Shown: positions 34,401 to 47,500 of the stretch, one piece after another
Numbering within the stretch: position 1 is the first letter of the stretch
How the letters are laid out: each line of letters begins with the position of its first letter
Origin: Areca catechu
Taxonomy: Eukaryota; Streptophyta; Magnoliopsida; Arecales; Arecaceae
DNA length: 64,000 bases
NCBI GenBank assembly: GCA_021397845.1
Contig: JAHSVC010000034.1
Location: 4,487,213-4,551,212, forward strand
Direction: 5' to 3'
Made by a program: the position numbers and the translations under genes
The notes under the pieces: model-generated
Told to the model about the DNA's origin: nothing
The model's input: only the letters and a program-made list of their open reading frames with translations
Databases searched by the model: none

Positions 34401-37400
34401 TTTTCCATTGACTTGTATATGTGGTATAACTGCTTGGATATGTTCTCTAAGGTAGTTTATCAGGAATAATAATCATGTTGACCAGAAAAAATTTACTTGT
34501 TAGAGATTGTTAGATATTAGATTCATGTTATAGTTATTAGAGGATAAAATCCCTGTGACTCAATCTTGAGATTGATCTACAGTGATGATTTAATCACTAT
34601 AATTATATTATAGTCATTTTGGCACCTTTTCAATTATTCATACAAATAAGAGCTTTTCAAGATCATAGTTGAATGCTGATAGTCTGTACAAGCTCCTCAG
34701 TTACCCTCTTGGATAGAAATCTCCTACTATATGCTCACTCTTTGCACAAGTACCTCTTTTGTTTCATTTTCTCTACATTCACTTATGCAAAATTTCAATT
34801 TTTTTCCATACATTTATTCTCCTAGTATTATCTTCCATCTGTAGGAAATTATGTTTCTTTATAATATCTCTATATCCTGAAGAATTTTTACTTTTGTTCA
34901 CTACATCTTTATGACATGCATATGTCAGTAATTTTGCTGCATGGATATACATGATTTATGCTAATATATTTGAAAGTGTTCTCAACATTGGAGGTTGTGG
35001 TCAGCTTACTTTTATGACATAGTAGTCACTGAGATCATATGGTGTCTTCTTCATTTTCTTGCTATTACAGCTTCATGGAGCTGCTCAAGATTTTTATTTT
35101 ATATGTTTGCTTTGATTGGTCAATAGAATCTTGTTGGAAAATTTTTTATTTTACTCCTTTTTAGTTGGATATTGAAAGCAAAACTAGTGGCTGATTAGTC
35201 ATTTCTGGAAACCTTTTATTTTTTTGTCCATGGTTAATAACCAGAGCACTTAACGGTTATTGAGCAGCATAGCATTTTTCATGGTTCAATTTTGGTTTCA
35301 GCCCCCTAGTTAGAGTATTGGTTTTGGTGGTTTTGCTCTTTAGTTTTGGTCAAAAAATTCAGAATAAAATTAAAAAAGAACAAAATTTGTGAGTGAAAAA
35401 AATGAAGTTATTTTAAATCATCTTATATTGTATTATGAGTTATTTAGGTTATACTTAGTGTTGTTTTGGTAGCTCTGGGCTGAAACTAATTTGTACTCAC
35501 AGGATTTTAGCTATCTATTAATGATCATGTAGCCTAATTTCTAAAGATATTTGGAGTGCTATACTTTAAAATCACACTAGAAAAGGTCTTCCTGTAATCT
35601 AATAGATCTTTCTTGCTTTTATATATTTATATAACAATTTCTTTGAAAACTAAAGTGTGTAAATTTCGGTACCTCTTGAAATGTTTACTTTTTTCAGTGT
35701 TGATCCATATCAATCTGATAGAATTTTTGGCCAAATCCTCCTTTTAATTGCCTGTAGGGAGAAGAGTTGCAAGAGATAGCAGTGGGAGAGGAATGAACAC
35801 TGTCCATCTCATCTCCCAGCAGTCAAGATTCAAAGGAGACAAATAGGAATCATTGAGGTGACATCAACTGTCCCTCTTGTCTTCTGAGATTCCAGTTTAA
35901 AAGTCTCCTATCAGCCTGTTTCAAAATAGTTAACATTGGTCAGTTTTTGCCATAATTGCCAAAACTGACTGAAACTGAAAATTTGGGTTGGTCTTGGATC
36001 GCTCCAGGCCAAAATCAGTCCATTTTGTCCAAAATTTTAATCTTCGGTACTTCTAATCATCAAGATGCAGAAGTGACAATGGAAGTTGGTCAGGAGTGAG
36101 GATTGGAACTTTATTATGTAGGCATCGTATATAACAAAGGCATTTCATGTGGTTTTTGGTATGACTGTATATTTACTGTACATTTACATTGTCGTCTTTT
36201 CTTTCCTGTGTATGGCTTGTGATAAGGTAATCTCAGATTATTTACATTGTGTTCTTTAGGTTCTAGATATTTTTTCCTTTGACCATAAGCCTGAATTTTA
36301 TCTTTTACTAGGTATTGTGGCCAGGGGTTTGTAGTAAGTCGTTCTCTTTTTTGCAGCTGATGTTGTGGACTTGTTCAAGAGCAAAGACGAAGCAAACCAT
36401 CGTGATGTTGAGGTTGAAGAATCAAAGGCTGACACCTATTTTGGTCCCCTGGAAAATCAGCAGAAACTTATTGAGAAGAACAGAAGTTATGTCAGTACGT
36501 GCTTGTGATGATAAAGCTGATTTGACAAATCATTTGCGTACTCTTGATATGGAATCGAATCATGCAAGCTCATCATGTGATGATGAATATAATGTTCTGG
36601 GGAACCTCTCTTCTGAAGTTTCAGCCATATATCTTGCAATGCAGAACTCTAAGTTGGAGTGTATTGATGAACAAAGTCATAATTCAATGTCAACAGAAGG
36701 TTGTGTGGAGCCTGATGAGGGTGATGAGTTTGATGATTTTGATCCATACTTATTCATCAAGGATCTGCCTGATTTATCAGCTGTAGTTCCAAGATTTCGG
36801 CCCATGCTCTTACCAAAGCAAACGAGGAGTTGCCCTTCAACTACCCTTGTACTGGATTTGGATGGTACCATATATTAACTTCCTCTGATTCTAACTTTGA
36901 TAACCATTTGGGCTATTCTGGTCTAAGATTGATTTTAGAGTCATATCTGATGCTTAATATGCTTTATTGTCAAAAGTGTTTACCTTTTCTAAGACATTCT
37001 TGAGAGTATGTTTCTTGGGCTAATATAATTAAATTGAACATTACTGTCTTGCTAGCCTGCTATTATCGTATATATATTAGTTATTTATGCACAGTTGCTG
37101 TTTATGATTACTTTGTAGATTCCCCAATAGTGCATCCAACTCTTCCATCTCCTTAAACAAGATAAAGATGCTGACTGGGAGATATCACCCTAGTTATAAT
37201 TAGACATCATAATTATTTTTTATTCTTTTAACTGTTAGCTTTATGTAATCTTGATTGTTCATTGTAAGGCCACTTGTATGTTTGTACAGCCAGGCTGATG
37301 CTTATATACTTTAATAAATATTTTACTTATCAAATCTCACTGTTTGCAAAAATTGAGAACTTTCCATACGGTTTGCAATCATTATGCTTCCATGCATTGT

Positions 37401-39281
37401 TGAAATCTTATGATCTGGAGTCAAATATGCATTGTTGCTTGATCATCTCATTTGCACATCTCCAAACCAAACAGAATGGAGGAAAATAAATCATGTAGCT
37501 GACCCCAACTAGTTTGGGATTAAGGCTTATTAAGTTGAGTTTAGTCTCATTGGCGCATTACCCAGGGTGCAACTTGATATCATACTTCGTTAGTTCCATT
37601 TAATTGACTAAGAACTAGGTGCATGATCAAATATTTTTGTTTGCACCATCAATACAAGTCATGTTTGATTTAGACAGAACACGATTTCTGTACCAAACAT
37701 GATTCCGTGCCAACTTTCATAAACTTCTTACCACCACCTCACAGTGATCAGTATTCGTAGAATATCCCGTGGTCTCCAACACCTAAACATTTAACCTGTG
37801 ATTGTCGTGTGCAAGCCACTGCAGTGTCTTTCAGATCTATACTTTAGTTCAAAGCAAATTTTAAGAATGTCTGGTCTCTGAGTACTGGCAGACCTGAACT
37901 CTGTATATCATAGTTGGACTTCCATCTTTCAATATCTTGTGATTTTTTATCTGCTTGTTTCCATCATGTGTAAGATGTCTGTCTTTTGCTGTTTGATTCC
38001 CACTATTGTATGCTTATTACTGTACCATGTTTACTTGGCAGAGACTTTAGTGCATTCCAGCCTTGAACCATGTGAAGATGCAGATTTTACATTTCCAGTT
38101 AATTTCAATTTTAAAGAACATACATTTATGTACGGTGTCGTCCTTATCTTAAGGACTTCTTGGAGAGGGTTGCTAGCCTATTTGAGACAATTATATTCAC
38201 AGCCAGTCAAAGTATATATGCTGAACAGCTCCTCAATGTACTTGATCCAAAAAGGAAATTATTCCGGCACCGTGTTTATCGCGAGTCTTGCGTTTTTGTG
38301 GAGGGTAATTATTTAAAGGATCTGTCAGTTCTTGGCCGTGATTTGGCACATGTCATCATCATCGACAATTCACCTCAGGTAGTTCTTTTTATCTTGCTGT
38401 GGGTAATCACCGGGTAAAAGTGTATGATAAGTAGAAACAACTGATCAGGGCTCTTGATTAACAATTGCTCCAACTTTTGAGTTCTTGAGAACTCCTTGAT
38501 TGGTTAAAGCCAAATTGTAAAAAGTTAACTTGTCAAATTTTTATCTCAAATATTCGTATGTAAGAATTGTAAGTGCTGATTATTTTCTTATAGACTTCAT
38601 GGTTTGTATTTCTATTAAAAGTACGTAATTCAATGTTTTTCCCTGTAGCTGGCTTTAATGTTTACTGTTTCAGAATCGGATCCCATACCAGCACTATCCT
38701 ATTATAGTTTTGGTATGTGGTATGGTATGATAAGGTTTGGCATATCAAGTTGCTATCGTACTGGTATGGTACAATATGCCTGACGATACAATATAGAAGG
38801 GTGTTAATAGTATGGCAAACCTTGGTTGATCTATTCACGGTGTTTTTGTTAGAACATATGAAGCAAACTATCTTACTTATTAAGATAAGGACACATTCAC
38901 AGTTTTAGGAAAGTCATGTTTAGGCACATACCTCATTGTGGTCACGGAGATCAAAGAATCACCATATGAAAAGCGAATGCGATTATTTATCTGTTGATGC
39001 TTTGTTCTACAATACGATGTAGTAATGTACTTTGCTGTGTGTGATGTGAAGGGGATTTGATGTCATCTTTTTAAATTTTGTCAGGCATTTGGATTCAAAT
39101 TGACAATGGTATTCCTATTGAAAGCTGGTTTGATGACCGAAATGATCGAGAATGCTTTTGCTGCTCCCCTTCTTGGAGAGTTTGGTTGGGGTGAAGATGT
39201 CCGTCCACTGGTAGCCAGAAATTCAATCTCCGCGAGAAGGTTGCTTCTGCAGCGTGTCTATCTCTTGACTTCAGAAGGTGA
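31466..39281 (+). CDS. SSP4: SCP1-like small CTD phosphatase (SSP4 type)
   Basis: CDS exons: 31466-31612, 32064-32188, 33370-33466, 36357-36864, 38042-38378, 39085-39281, about 470 residues, near the length of Arabidopsis SSP4. Residues from about 290 on form the FCP1/SCP (NIF) phosphatase domain. It has catalytic DLDETLVHS, split across exons 36864/38042, then RVASLFETIIFTASQSIYAEQ and IIIDNSPQ-AFGF, and ends near LSLDFRR and TGA. The N-terminal half is acidic (DEGDEFDDFDPY). SSP4-type enzymes are nuclear and remove phosphate from Ser2/Ser5 of the RNA polymerase II C-terminal repeat. Exon phases fit exactly once about seven small indels are allowed (near 31540, 36480, 38123, 39096, 39153, 39191, 39219). 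I take these as likely consensus errors; a recent pseudogene is the alternative. Confidence 0.85.
33466..36356 (+). other. Intron 4 of the phosphatase gene (about 2.9 kb)
   Basis: Donor AAAG|GTATGT at 33466/33467 and acceptor TTTTTTGCAG at 36356. AT-rich with no gene. A short hairpin-forming patch (GTCAGTTTTTGCC ... GCCAAAACTGAC, about 35940-35970) may be a MITE remnant. Introns in the phosphatase gene hold no other coding sequence that I recognise. Confidence 0.6.
37496..37570 (+). repeat. SINE/LINE tail fragment in intron 5
   Basis: TAGCTGACCCCAACTAGTTT, then GGGATTAAGGCTTATTAAGT and TTGAG. This closely resembles the 3' tail of widespread plant Au-type SINEs (GACCCCAACTTGTTTGGGA... followed by TTG-rich sequence). 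The tRNA-derived head is not seen next to it, so it is a 3' fragment. Confidence 0.55.
38686..38830. repeat. Degenerate GGTATGGTA-rich repeat in intron 6
   Basis: Words such as GGTATG, GGTACAATATG and CCATACCAGCAC recur in both orientations over about 140 bp. This suggests a small imperfect palindromic repeat or MITE relic. No coding content. Confidence 0.4.
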
Positions 39282-39530
39282 GGATCACATCTTCAAAAGA
39301 AAGTATGTAGGGATCGGGTACCTCAAACAGTAGCATCTAGGTGGCTAAAAGGCCTTCTGATACCTCTCCAAATTTGTCTACTCCCCTTTAGCCTCTATCT
39401 TACCTCTCCTTGTTGTACCATTTGTTCTGTTGTAATTTGTGTTGTGTGGAAGGGGGAAATGCTTTGTAAACAAGAAACTAAATTTATCCAATAGGAAAAT
39501 GCTGTCAAATTTTGCAATTGGTAATAATAA
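39282..39530 (+). other. 3'UTR of the phosphatase gene
   Basis: Follows TGA at 39279-39281. TTGTAA/AATAATAAA-like signals near 39520-39530 could specify polyadenylation. The end is not defined precisely from sequence alone. Confidence 0.4.
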
Positions 39531-41138
39531 ACTCTGATTACTAGTTTCGGAAAAAAGTTGCTTTCATTTCCTTTCTTTTTGTCTAAGCTGTTTCTGTTTG
39601 TGTTAGTGCTGCTTCTTATTGGGGTGTAATTCTGCTTTCTCATGACCATGTAATTAAGCGCATGGCAGAATGGTTCACTTGGAAAATGTAAGTACTTCCA
39701 CACCTGGTATTGTGATTCGAACCAAGTCTCTAGAATTTAGAATTGGAGAAGATGTGGGTTATAATGGAAATTCGGAGTTTGGGTTTTGGATGATGCCAAT
39801 CAGGCGAACGTTCTCATCTTATGCTTCAGAGGGTTCATAACAGGTTCAATCATGTCATTCTACTGCCAATCATATTAATTTGTAACTTGTTTAGCAACTG
39901 TGTATGCTAATTGAAGACCAGGTAGTTCGGAAGCCTGAATGGTGGCTTCCATGCACATCTGAAAGATAGCATTGCTATTTACTGGATCTACAACCATGGC
40001 TGCACGCTCAGCGGGGGATGCAGGAGAACGGTAAACTTGATTGCTTGGAGTATTGGATGTGCTCGACAGCATATCGCAGACTTTCTTAGAAGTCCATATG
40101 CACCAGCTAAGCTAAAAATAATGAAGTAAATTGCAAAAAGTCCATGGAATTAGGACTTAAATTATATTTATATTTATAATTTTAAAAAATATATGCTTAT
40201 CTTTTAGAGATTTATTTTTGTTTAATACTTAATCTATAACTTATCAAAATATTAGTCAAACCGTATACTCAAATATCATATAAAAAGAAGAAGAAGAAGA
40301 AGATGAAAGTGATCTCAAGGAAGCGTTTGGTACATGGTGATCAATTCAAATTAAAAAAGATATCACTATATTTGGTTGCATTTTGATGAATTTATGTAAA
40401 AATAATCCTAAATTGTTCATATTGTGAAATTATTGCTCAATCCAGTAATAGCTAGGATGTTCGTCTTTGAGATCAGAAATCCAAGATTATTGTGAATAAT
40501 AATTTTGGACTGGAATTTATAAAAAAAATATCCTAAAATAAAAAATTGATTTATAAATATTAATATATAATATATAATATATTATAATATGTATTATATT
40601 AAAATATAGTATAATCATATTATTGTTATGTTATGATTGAATGATAATTTTAAATTAGAGTAAAAATATCTTGTTATATTATATTTATATAATAAAATTA
40701 TTTAATATCTCATGCCTATTTATCTTTTTTAATCAAAATAAATATTAATATTAATAAATTATATGTTATAAATATAAATATAAATATTAATTTATAATAA
40801 TAATTAATATATGTGCGTAGAATTAATAATTAAAATTAATAAATATTTTTTTTATGAAATATATGAGAAAGTTTTTATATTATATACTCAATAATTTTAG
40901 AATTCTATGAAATATCAAATAGATTATTCTCGATGTCCTATAATTTAATCATCGAACCATGACCTAAAGATAAGATCATCATTAAAATTTGGATTTTCAA
41001 TGATTTTACTATCGTGTGTTTTCATTTTATTCACCAAACGCCATCTAAATAGAAAAAGATGGTGAATACCTACCACTCCCATCCACCCCTATTAGATACC
41101 AATGGAAGAAAGGATCAGTATCGGCTTCTGGTTTCTAT
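39531..41138. other. Convergent intergenic region with candidate MITE
   Basis: Tail-to-tail spacer between the phosphatase and RIO1 genes. It holds an (AAG)n run near 40284-40302 and the AT-rich element listed at 40320-41048. No coding gene is recognised. Confidence 0.5.
40320..41048. mobile_element. Candidate non-autonomous DNA transposon (MITE-like)
   Basis: About 730 bp, extremely AT-rich inside, bounded by inverted GCGTTTGGT words: GAAGCGTTTGGTACATGG at the left and CACCAAACGCCATCTAA at the right, whose reverse complement is TTAGATGGCGTTTGGTG. Inverted CGTTTGG termini are common in plant hAT- and Harbinger-like MITEs. I could not fix a target-site duplication, so the family is undecided. 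Confidence 0.45.
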
Positions 41139-41500
41139 CTAAAGACCTTTGGAGGATCTGGTGGTAGCTAATCCCCGAGAAGGTGGACGGATGCATTTAC
41201 AAGTTGGTAAGGTTGAGATGCGTGCAGAACAAATAATATCGGTGTGAAACAAGTTTATGCCATCACTGGTTCTACAAAATTCACTTATTAAGTAAACATG
41301 AATAGAACAATTTATGGTTTGATTGGGTGTCTGGCCCAAAATCCCCTGGACCAACAGGTCCTTAGTATCTTTGATAAACAAGTTTTGTCCCCTGTACAAG
41401 GGCAAATATAAATTTAAGAGAAAAGAAAAAAGCCCTCAACATGGTACAATTATTTGCATGGAACAAAATCATGCGTATGCCTGGATATCAGGATAAAATG
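41139..41500 (-). other. 3'UTR/downstream region of RIO1
   Basis: Lies just beyond the RIO1 stop on the minus strand. Open frames here show no motif. The polyadenylation site is not assigned. Confidence 0.35.
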
Positions 41501-44500
41501 CTATCTGCTACACTTAGCTTTGGCCAATTTCTTCCTCCTCTTCTTCTCAGCCTTAGGGATCTTTGTCTTGCGAGCCTCCCTTTTCTCTTCTTTCACTTTT
41601 TTCTTGTGTATTTCCTAGCAGCTCTCTTTTCTGCAGGACCCATCTGGATCTCAGACTCAGATGAAGATCCATCTTTATCAGAGCTAACAGAACTACTATC
41701 GCCCGTAACTATTTCCGTAGTTTTGTCCCAAAGAACACTTTGTTTGCAAATCCTCTAAAGACTTCGAGAAGGTCTCAGTTTTTGTTGCATCTTCCTGTTG
41801 CTGCAGGGCACTTTCACTTCTAGTATGCATGAATGCTAGCAGGGGTTGGTCATAAATCTTTTCTGCTGTTGGTTCATAAGTAAATGATGGACGTGAGAGC
41901 ATTGCCATCTGAACAAGATCCTCCTCGCATTTCTTTACATAATCTAGTGTCTTCAGAATGTGAATCATGCACAGCACAGGCAACAACTGGTCAGCAGATT
42001 ATTCATGCAAGAACCATTTTTAGTGGAAGAAGCCATCTCAACAAAGTCATATATATCAGGTCATCATCATTAAATGATACAACCATCAAAAACAAGGGGA
42101 GAAAAAAAAATTGATGGCTAAAAAAATCATGGGATGGATCTACAAGTCAAAATAGACTGTCAAACACATTTGTTTACCAAACATGCAAATATTCAGCTAC
42201 ATTGCGAATTCTGGTTTTGTGAACTACTAACATGAATTAGAAGCGGAAGCTGCAGCTTTAAAAAACATCTCTATTTTGATGTCTTGACTAGAGATCCAAG
42301 ATTCAGTACTTACAGACGGGCCCACCAATGACAAAATGGAATACTAAGACCTTTCATGCAATTACAATGATAGAATTACAAATTTTGCATGTGGGGTCCT
42401 TGTGATGGATTATATGACTAATGATACCAGAGCATGTCTAACATAACATGGAACAGGAGGAACAAAGGGAAATAAAAAATACTGCAATCACAAAATTTTG
42501 AGCTAACAACTTTGATGGCAATTTCTGTTCTAAGGTACCTGGACAAACACGGTTGGTGCAATTTCATCATCCTGAGCAACTGTCTCCTCTCTTTCTACAA
42601 CTTTTTTCTGAACCTAAAGTACTTTCAAAATTAGGATTCTGATTTCTCTTCCAGGGAATGGGGAAAATGAAATAAAAAGCAAGCAAACAAGCCTCTGGTC
42701 AAAATGATCCAAAAAAGGAAACAATATATGATGCACGGAAATACCTTTTCCAGATAGTCATCCACGTCTTCATCGGCAATGGATTGATCAATCACAAAAT
42801 CAAATAGTTCCTTAACTGTCATTACAGCCACACCATGTCTTTTAAAGAATTCCTGCAACCCAACATTGAAGGTTTAGAATAGACAAGATAAAATTCGCAA
42901 TCTAGACTAGCAAATCAGCTTACTGAAACATGAACACAGTCTTCTTTAAAAAGTCTAGTGCACTAGGATGATCAAGGTCTACTGCTTGTGAAACATCAAT
43001 AACGTAGAGGTGACCCTGAAAAATAAACAGAACCAAAAACGCATGTACTACATCAAGTTATGAGCCAGAAAGTACTATAATATAGCACAGATATATATCA
43101 AAACAGCAATGCATGGCTCACCTCAAAATAGAGTATGTTGTATTCACTGAGGTCTCCATGTACCAATTTACACTTTTGGTACAGTGTCCGTATTATGGTA
43201 ATAATCTGAAAAAGGGAAGATAACATCAATAATTACAAATTTCAGATACTGCAAACATTTAGTAGATAAACAAGCACACATCATTTAAAAATTAAAACAC
43301 TACCACGTCCACATCTTATAGAAAAGTGTGGTAGAGATTAACTTAATTGTTTTTAGAGCACAATTCTTGGTGCAACAGTAAGGTAGCTACATTGTGACCT
43401 CAGTGTCACGAGTTCGAAACACAAGAACAGCCTCTTTGCATGCAAGGGCATGGATGACCACATTTGACCCTCCTTAGACACCGAAATGGTGGAAGCCTCA
43501 TGCATTGAGACATCCTTTATAAAACATAAAAAAATTATAAACAATTGTTATAGAAGGACCTTTTAGCATGTAAATGCTATCAATGGGACATTTTTCAAAT
43601 GACAACATCAAAACGCTATCAATGGGACATTTTTCAAATGACAACATCAAAATTGAACTGTAGGAAGCTCAATTTATTGCTACCTTATCTAATGCCTAAG
43701 TTTATTCTGGTTTGCAATGATTGAAGGGTAGGGCTGCAACTTGGTTTTGGTTCTCAACTAGAACAAGACCTAAAAATCCCACTCATTTGGTAGGCTGGGA
43801 CATGTTATATACATTTAGGCTAGGCTTCGGCTAAATAATTCATAATTTGGTCATAAAAAAATACTTATACTTCATATAACAATATCCTTAGTTTTTATAA
43901 ACTGTAAAATTCTGCAAGTGTACGATCAAAACTGATGGATGTTGAGGTCTCAATGGAACAAATATCAATCCAACAAAAATGTCTCAAACTTTATCTCAAC
44001 ATTAAAAGTAGCTATTTAACCTGATCTAGTCCAATAACATTGTCCACCTCAACCCAACCTCATTCAATACTATCTTGATCCAACCCGAGTTTAGCTTAAG
44101 ATGGGGTTGGGTTAGATTGAGTTAGAGAAAGCCCAATCAAGGCAAGGTTGGCTTAGGGTTGGGAGATATAGAGGTTTGTTTGGTTAACCCTCAAACGAAC
44201 CTAACCTGCCTGAGTTGCATATCTATGAAGGGCTATGTCAACATAAATTCATGAAAATCCTAACATTACGGGACTAGTTCCCAGCTTTTCAATTTCCATG
44301 ATACCCTAATTGGATTTCTACATTAAACCGTGTATGCTCTCTTAATCTCAGCCCAATTTCCAACTCCTAAGCCTGTTATTACCAGGATTAATTTGTTGAG
44401 CTTCCTACTTAGAGATCTTAACCTCTCACTCTCTCTCCCCTCCCCAACCCAGACTCTTATTCTAAAAGCTCTTCAGCTTTTAACAGTCCCATAACCCACA

Positions 44501-47500
44501 ACTCTTTGCTCACAAGAACCCTTTTTCCAAAATTAGTTAGTTGATTAATTTTAAACCTTTTTTAAATTTAAAATTTAGTTAAATTGAATGCATCCAAAAT
44601 ATTTAGCATGGTGTTTAAACTGTATTATAACTAGTCTAATTAAAAATGTTACTTTCATTTTTAAACAATTTGTGACTACCATGAAGCATCAGTAACAAGA
44701 AATTTGAGCACACCTCCACATAACCTTCACGCAACTTGTCTTCAGACAAAGCAGCATCCTTCAGTCGTGGTGCAGCCCACCCTAATTTCCCTGCATGAGA
44801 CAACACATTAAAAAAAATGGTAAGTGTTCCTAAGCCCATCTAATATCCTAGACAGAGAAAAGTATTCAAGCAGAACAAATTTGACATTCTATCAAGCAAC
44901 AAAGCTTAGGTAGTTTGACCATCCAGGGAACGCGATATACCAATAAACTCCATGACCAAAACATGAAGCCTTAAGAGTAGCGGTGTTGGGCACCTGATTC
45001 CTGCTACCTTTACCCTACAAGCAAAAAGATGATGTTAGAAATCCATATTTACACCATAAATATAAACTGGATGCAAAATAATATGGGACTGAATGAGACA
45101 AAGCAACTGTCCAGCTTGCGATCTGAAACATCAAGCTCCTAACAATATCGTCAGCAACAAGAATCAGCACACCAAGAGCTTGTAAATTTTTTCTTCACAA
45201 TTAAGTTTATTTTATCTCTAAAGCAAGAAAGACTTGCGAGCAAAAATTAGACACTGCATTACCAGGAGATATTGGAAAAAGTGAACAACAGAAGCCCACT
45301 ACCATGACTTTTAAAAAAAATAAGAGATCTAAAAAGCAGGAACATTTATAGCGGTGCATGCTCCACAATCTCGTCAGAAATCCGTAGCACACCTGCTTCC
45401 TAAATGTTACCCAAGATTATTATTCTTTTAAATTTATGTAAAAAAGCCACTTCCCCAAACCTATGCTCATGCACCTACACCCACTTTGAGTGAGTAGTAT
45501 CAAAGAAGGTGATCCAGCAGACTGGATGCGATTATTTAGACAATAAAGAAAATTCTTAAACATAAATCAAGACAGATATGAGAATCAGCAGAGAATCCTT
45601 TGTTTTTATAATTAGATTGCAAATTTATGTACAAATTAATGCTGGGCAAAACATACTTCAAGGAAACCAAACTCTTTGCTCATTTTCTACCTCTTTCTTA
45701 TAATACTTCTTCCTCTCATATACCAGAAAGATTTTCTTCACATTTTTTAAAAAAAATTTCAATCTAATATTACTTGCATCACCCTACACATGGCAATGAT
45801 GTGGATTTCCTTTTGATTCCTGTTACTCATAGACTTGGACAAAGAATAGTATGATCTCAAATTTTAAAAATACATACTGTCTCAAATAAAAAATACTTCA
45901 TGGCAAAACATGCAATTACCGCAAAAGATTTCTCATTTCTTTCTCCGCCCAAGTCTTCACCATCTTCCTAGGATTGTGCTTGCAGAGTAGCCATGTCTGA
46001 AACGGTAGTCCCCTTGTACATAACGATCTCTATCCCTGCAGTAATGCAAGAATAAAACAAAGTCATAAATGCTTGTACCAATCAAGCCCATCTAGAATCA
46101 TGATTCCTACAAAATATAAAGCTGAACAGACGGCATAATAAAGGTACAAACATCTAATTTCAGATCAGTTCTCCCACATGCATGCTTCTTACCAAACAAG
46201 ATAATTATTCAAAAAATGCATGAAGGAAAAGACCTGCTTTGGGGCATTTTGAACCAATAACTAAATATAGAGACATGTCTAATAAGTAAAAAAAATAAAT
46301 AAATACAGTTAAAGAATAACTACTAATTAGAAAGTATAGATGATAAGAAAATTTGGGAAAGGTTGGATGATTTAAAGTGAGAATCAGCAAAATTACATAA
46401 TCAGAATTCAGAAACTTATTTCATGACTTGACAAAACATGTAACAATAAATTGCTTCAATCAGCTAGTGCAAATAATATTAGAAAGATGTAAACACTTAC
46501 CCTGTTCTTCAACCACTTGGTAATATTTTCTCTTCCTTTTTGCTAAACCATAACACATTCATATATTACTGTTTTGTCTATCTACCCTAAAGAATTGTTA
46601 GCAGTTAAAATAATATTTTCTATCTCATAGTATATCTGAACCACTAAAACTTGGCAATCACTTTATATAAACAGCTTATGGCTCCAACAACGAGAGTATA
46701 CTTATGATGCCTCCAGGGTGCATATCTCTAAAACAGTAAATAATATTACATGCCGGTCTGTAACTTGAATCCTGAACTGTAATGTAAAATCAGGTAAAGA
46801 TATAAGAAGAAGCTTAAACAAATCATGACATACATTTGCTCAAAAACATTTGACAAATTTTCAGCAACCAAAGCACAAATCAAAAGCAAAAGGTTCAATC
46901 AATTGATTCTAACAATAACTATCATGCCATTTTAGCTATGGTTTACTTATAATCAACATGTAACAGACATACTTCAATCATTTATTGTAATTAAACCAAG
47001 AAGGCAACTTATATACTCTGTGGAACAATAAAATTGTATCGATATCAAAAACGATAAAAAGGGTCTATGAGTGAACAAGACAAGGAAGAGCCTATAAAAG
47101 AAGAGGAAGGGAAAAAAATAAAGACAGGATACAGAAAAAGAAAATTACAAGATCAATCTCCTAGGAAATAGAACTATAAATGTGCGGCTCAGATATCACA
47201 GACCATCTGCTGCAACAAAAAATAAAAAAATACAAAAATAAATTTTAAAAAAAACATGCACACACAACTTAGATAAGATTAAGATTCTTTCAATCCTTGC
47301 TTTCAACCTCTCCCATCAAATTGTATATGAGAGAATGTTCTAAAACATCCACTTGTCATGATTAACATACATGTTGTCCTACATCTATGGCAACATCTTA
47401 ATGCTTAGAGTCATCTGCTAAAGGAGATGATCTTCTGAAAGTTAACTATGCCAGATGGTCCAAGGTAGGTCATGGAAGCAGGTGCAAGAAAATTTCCTCC

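Noticed and set aside
36315..36878. 187-codon frame as a separate gene
   Set aside because: Its right half is exon 5 of the phosphatase gene. Its left half is the wrong frame of the same exon, upstream of the indel near 36480.
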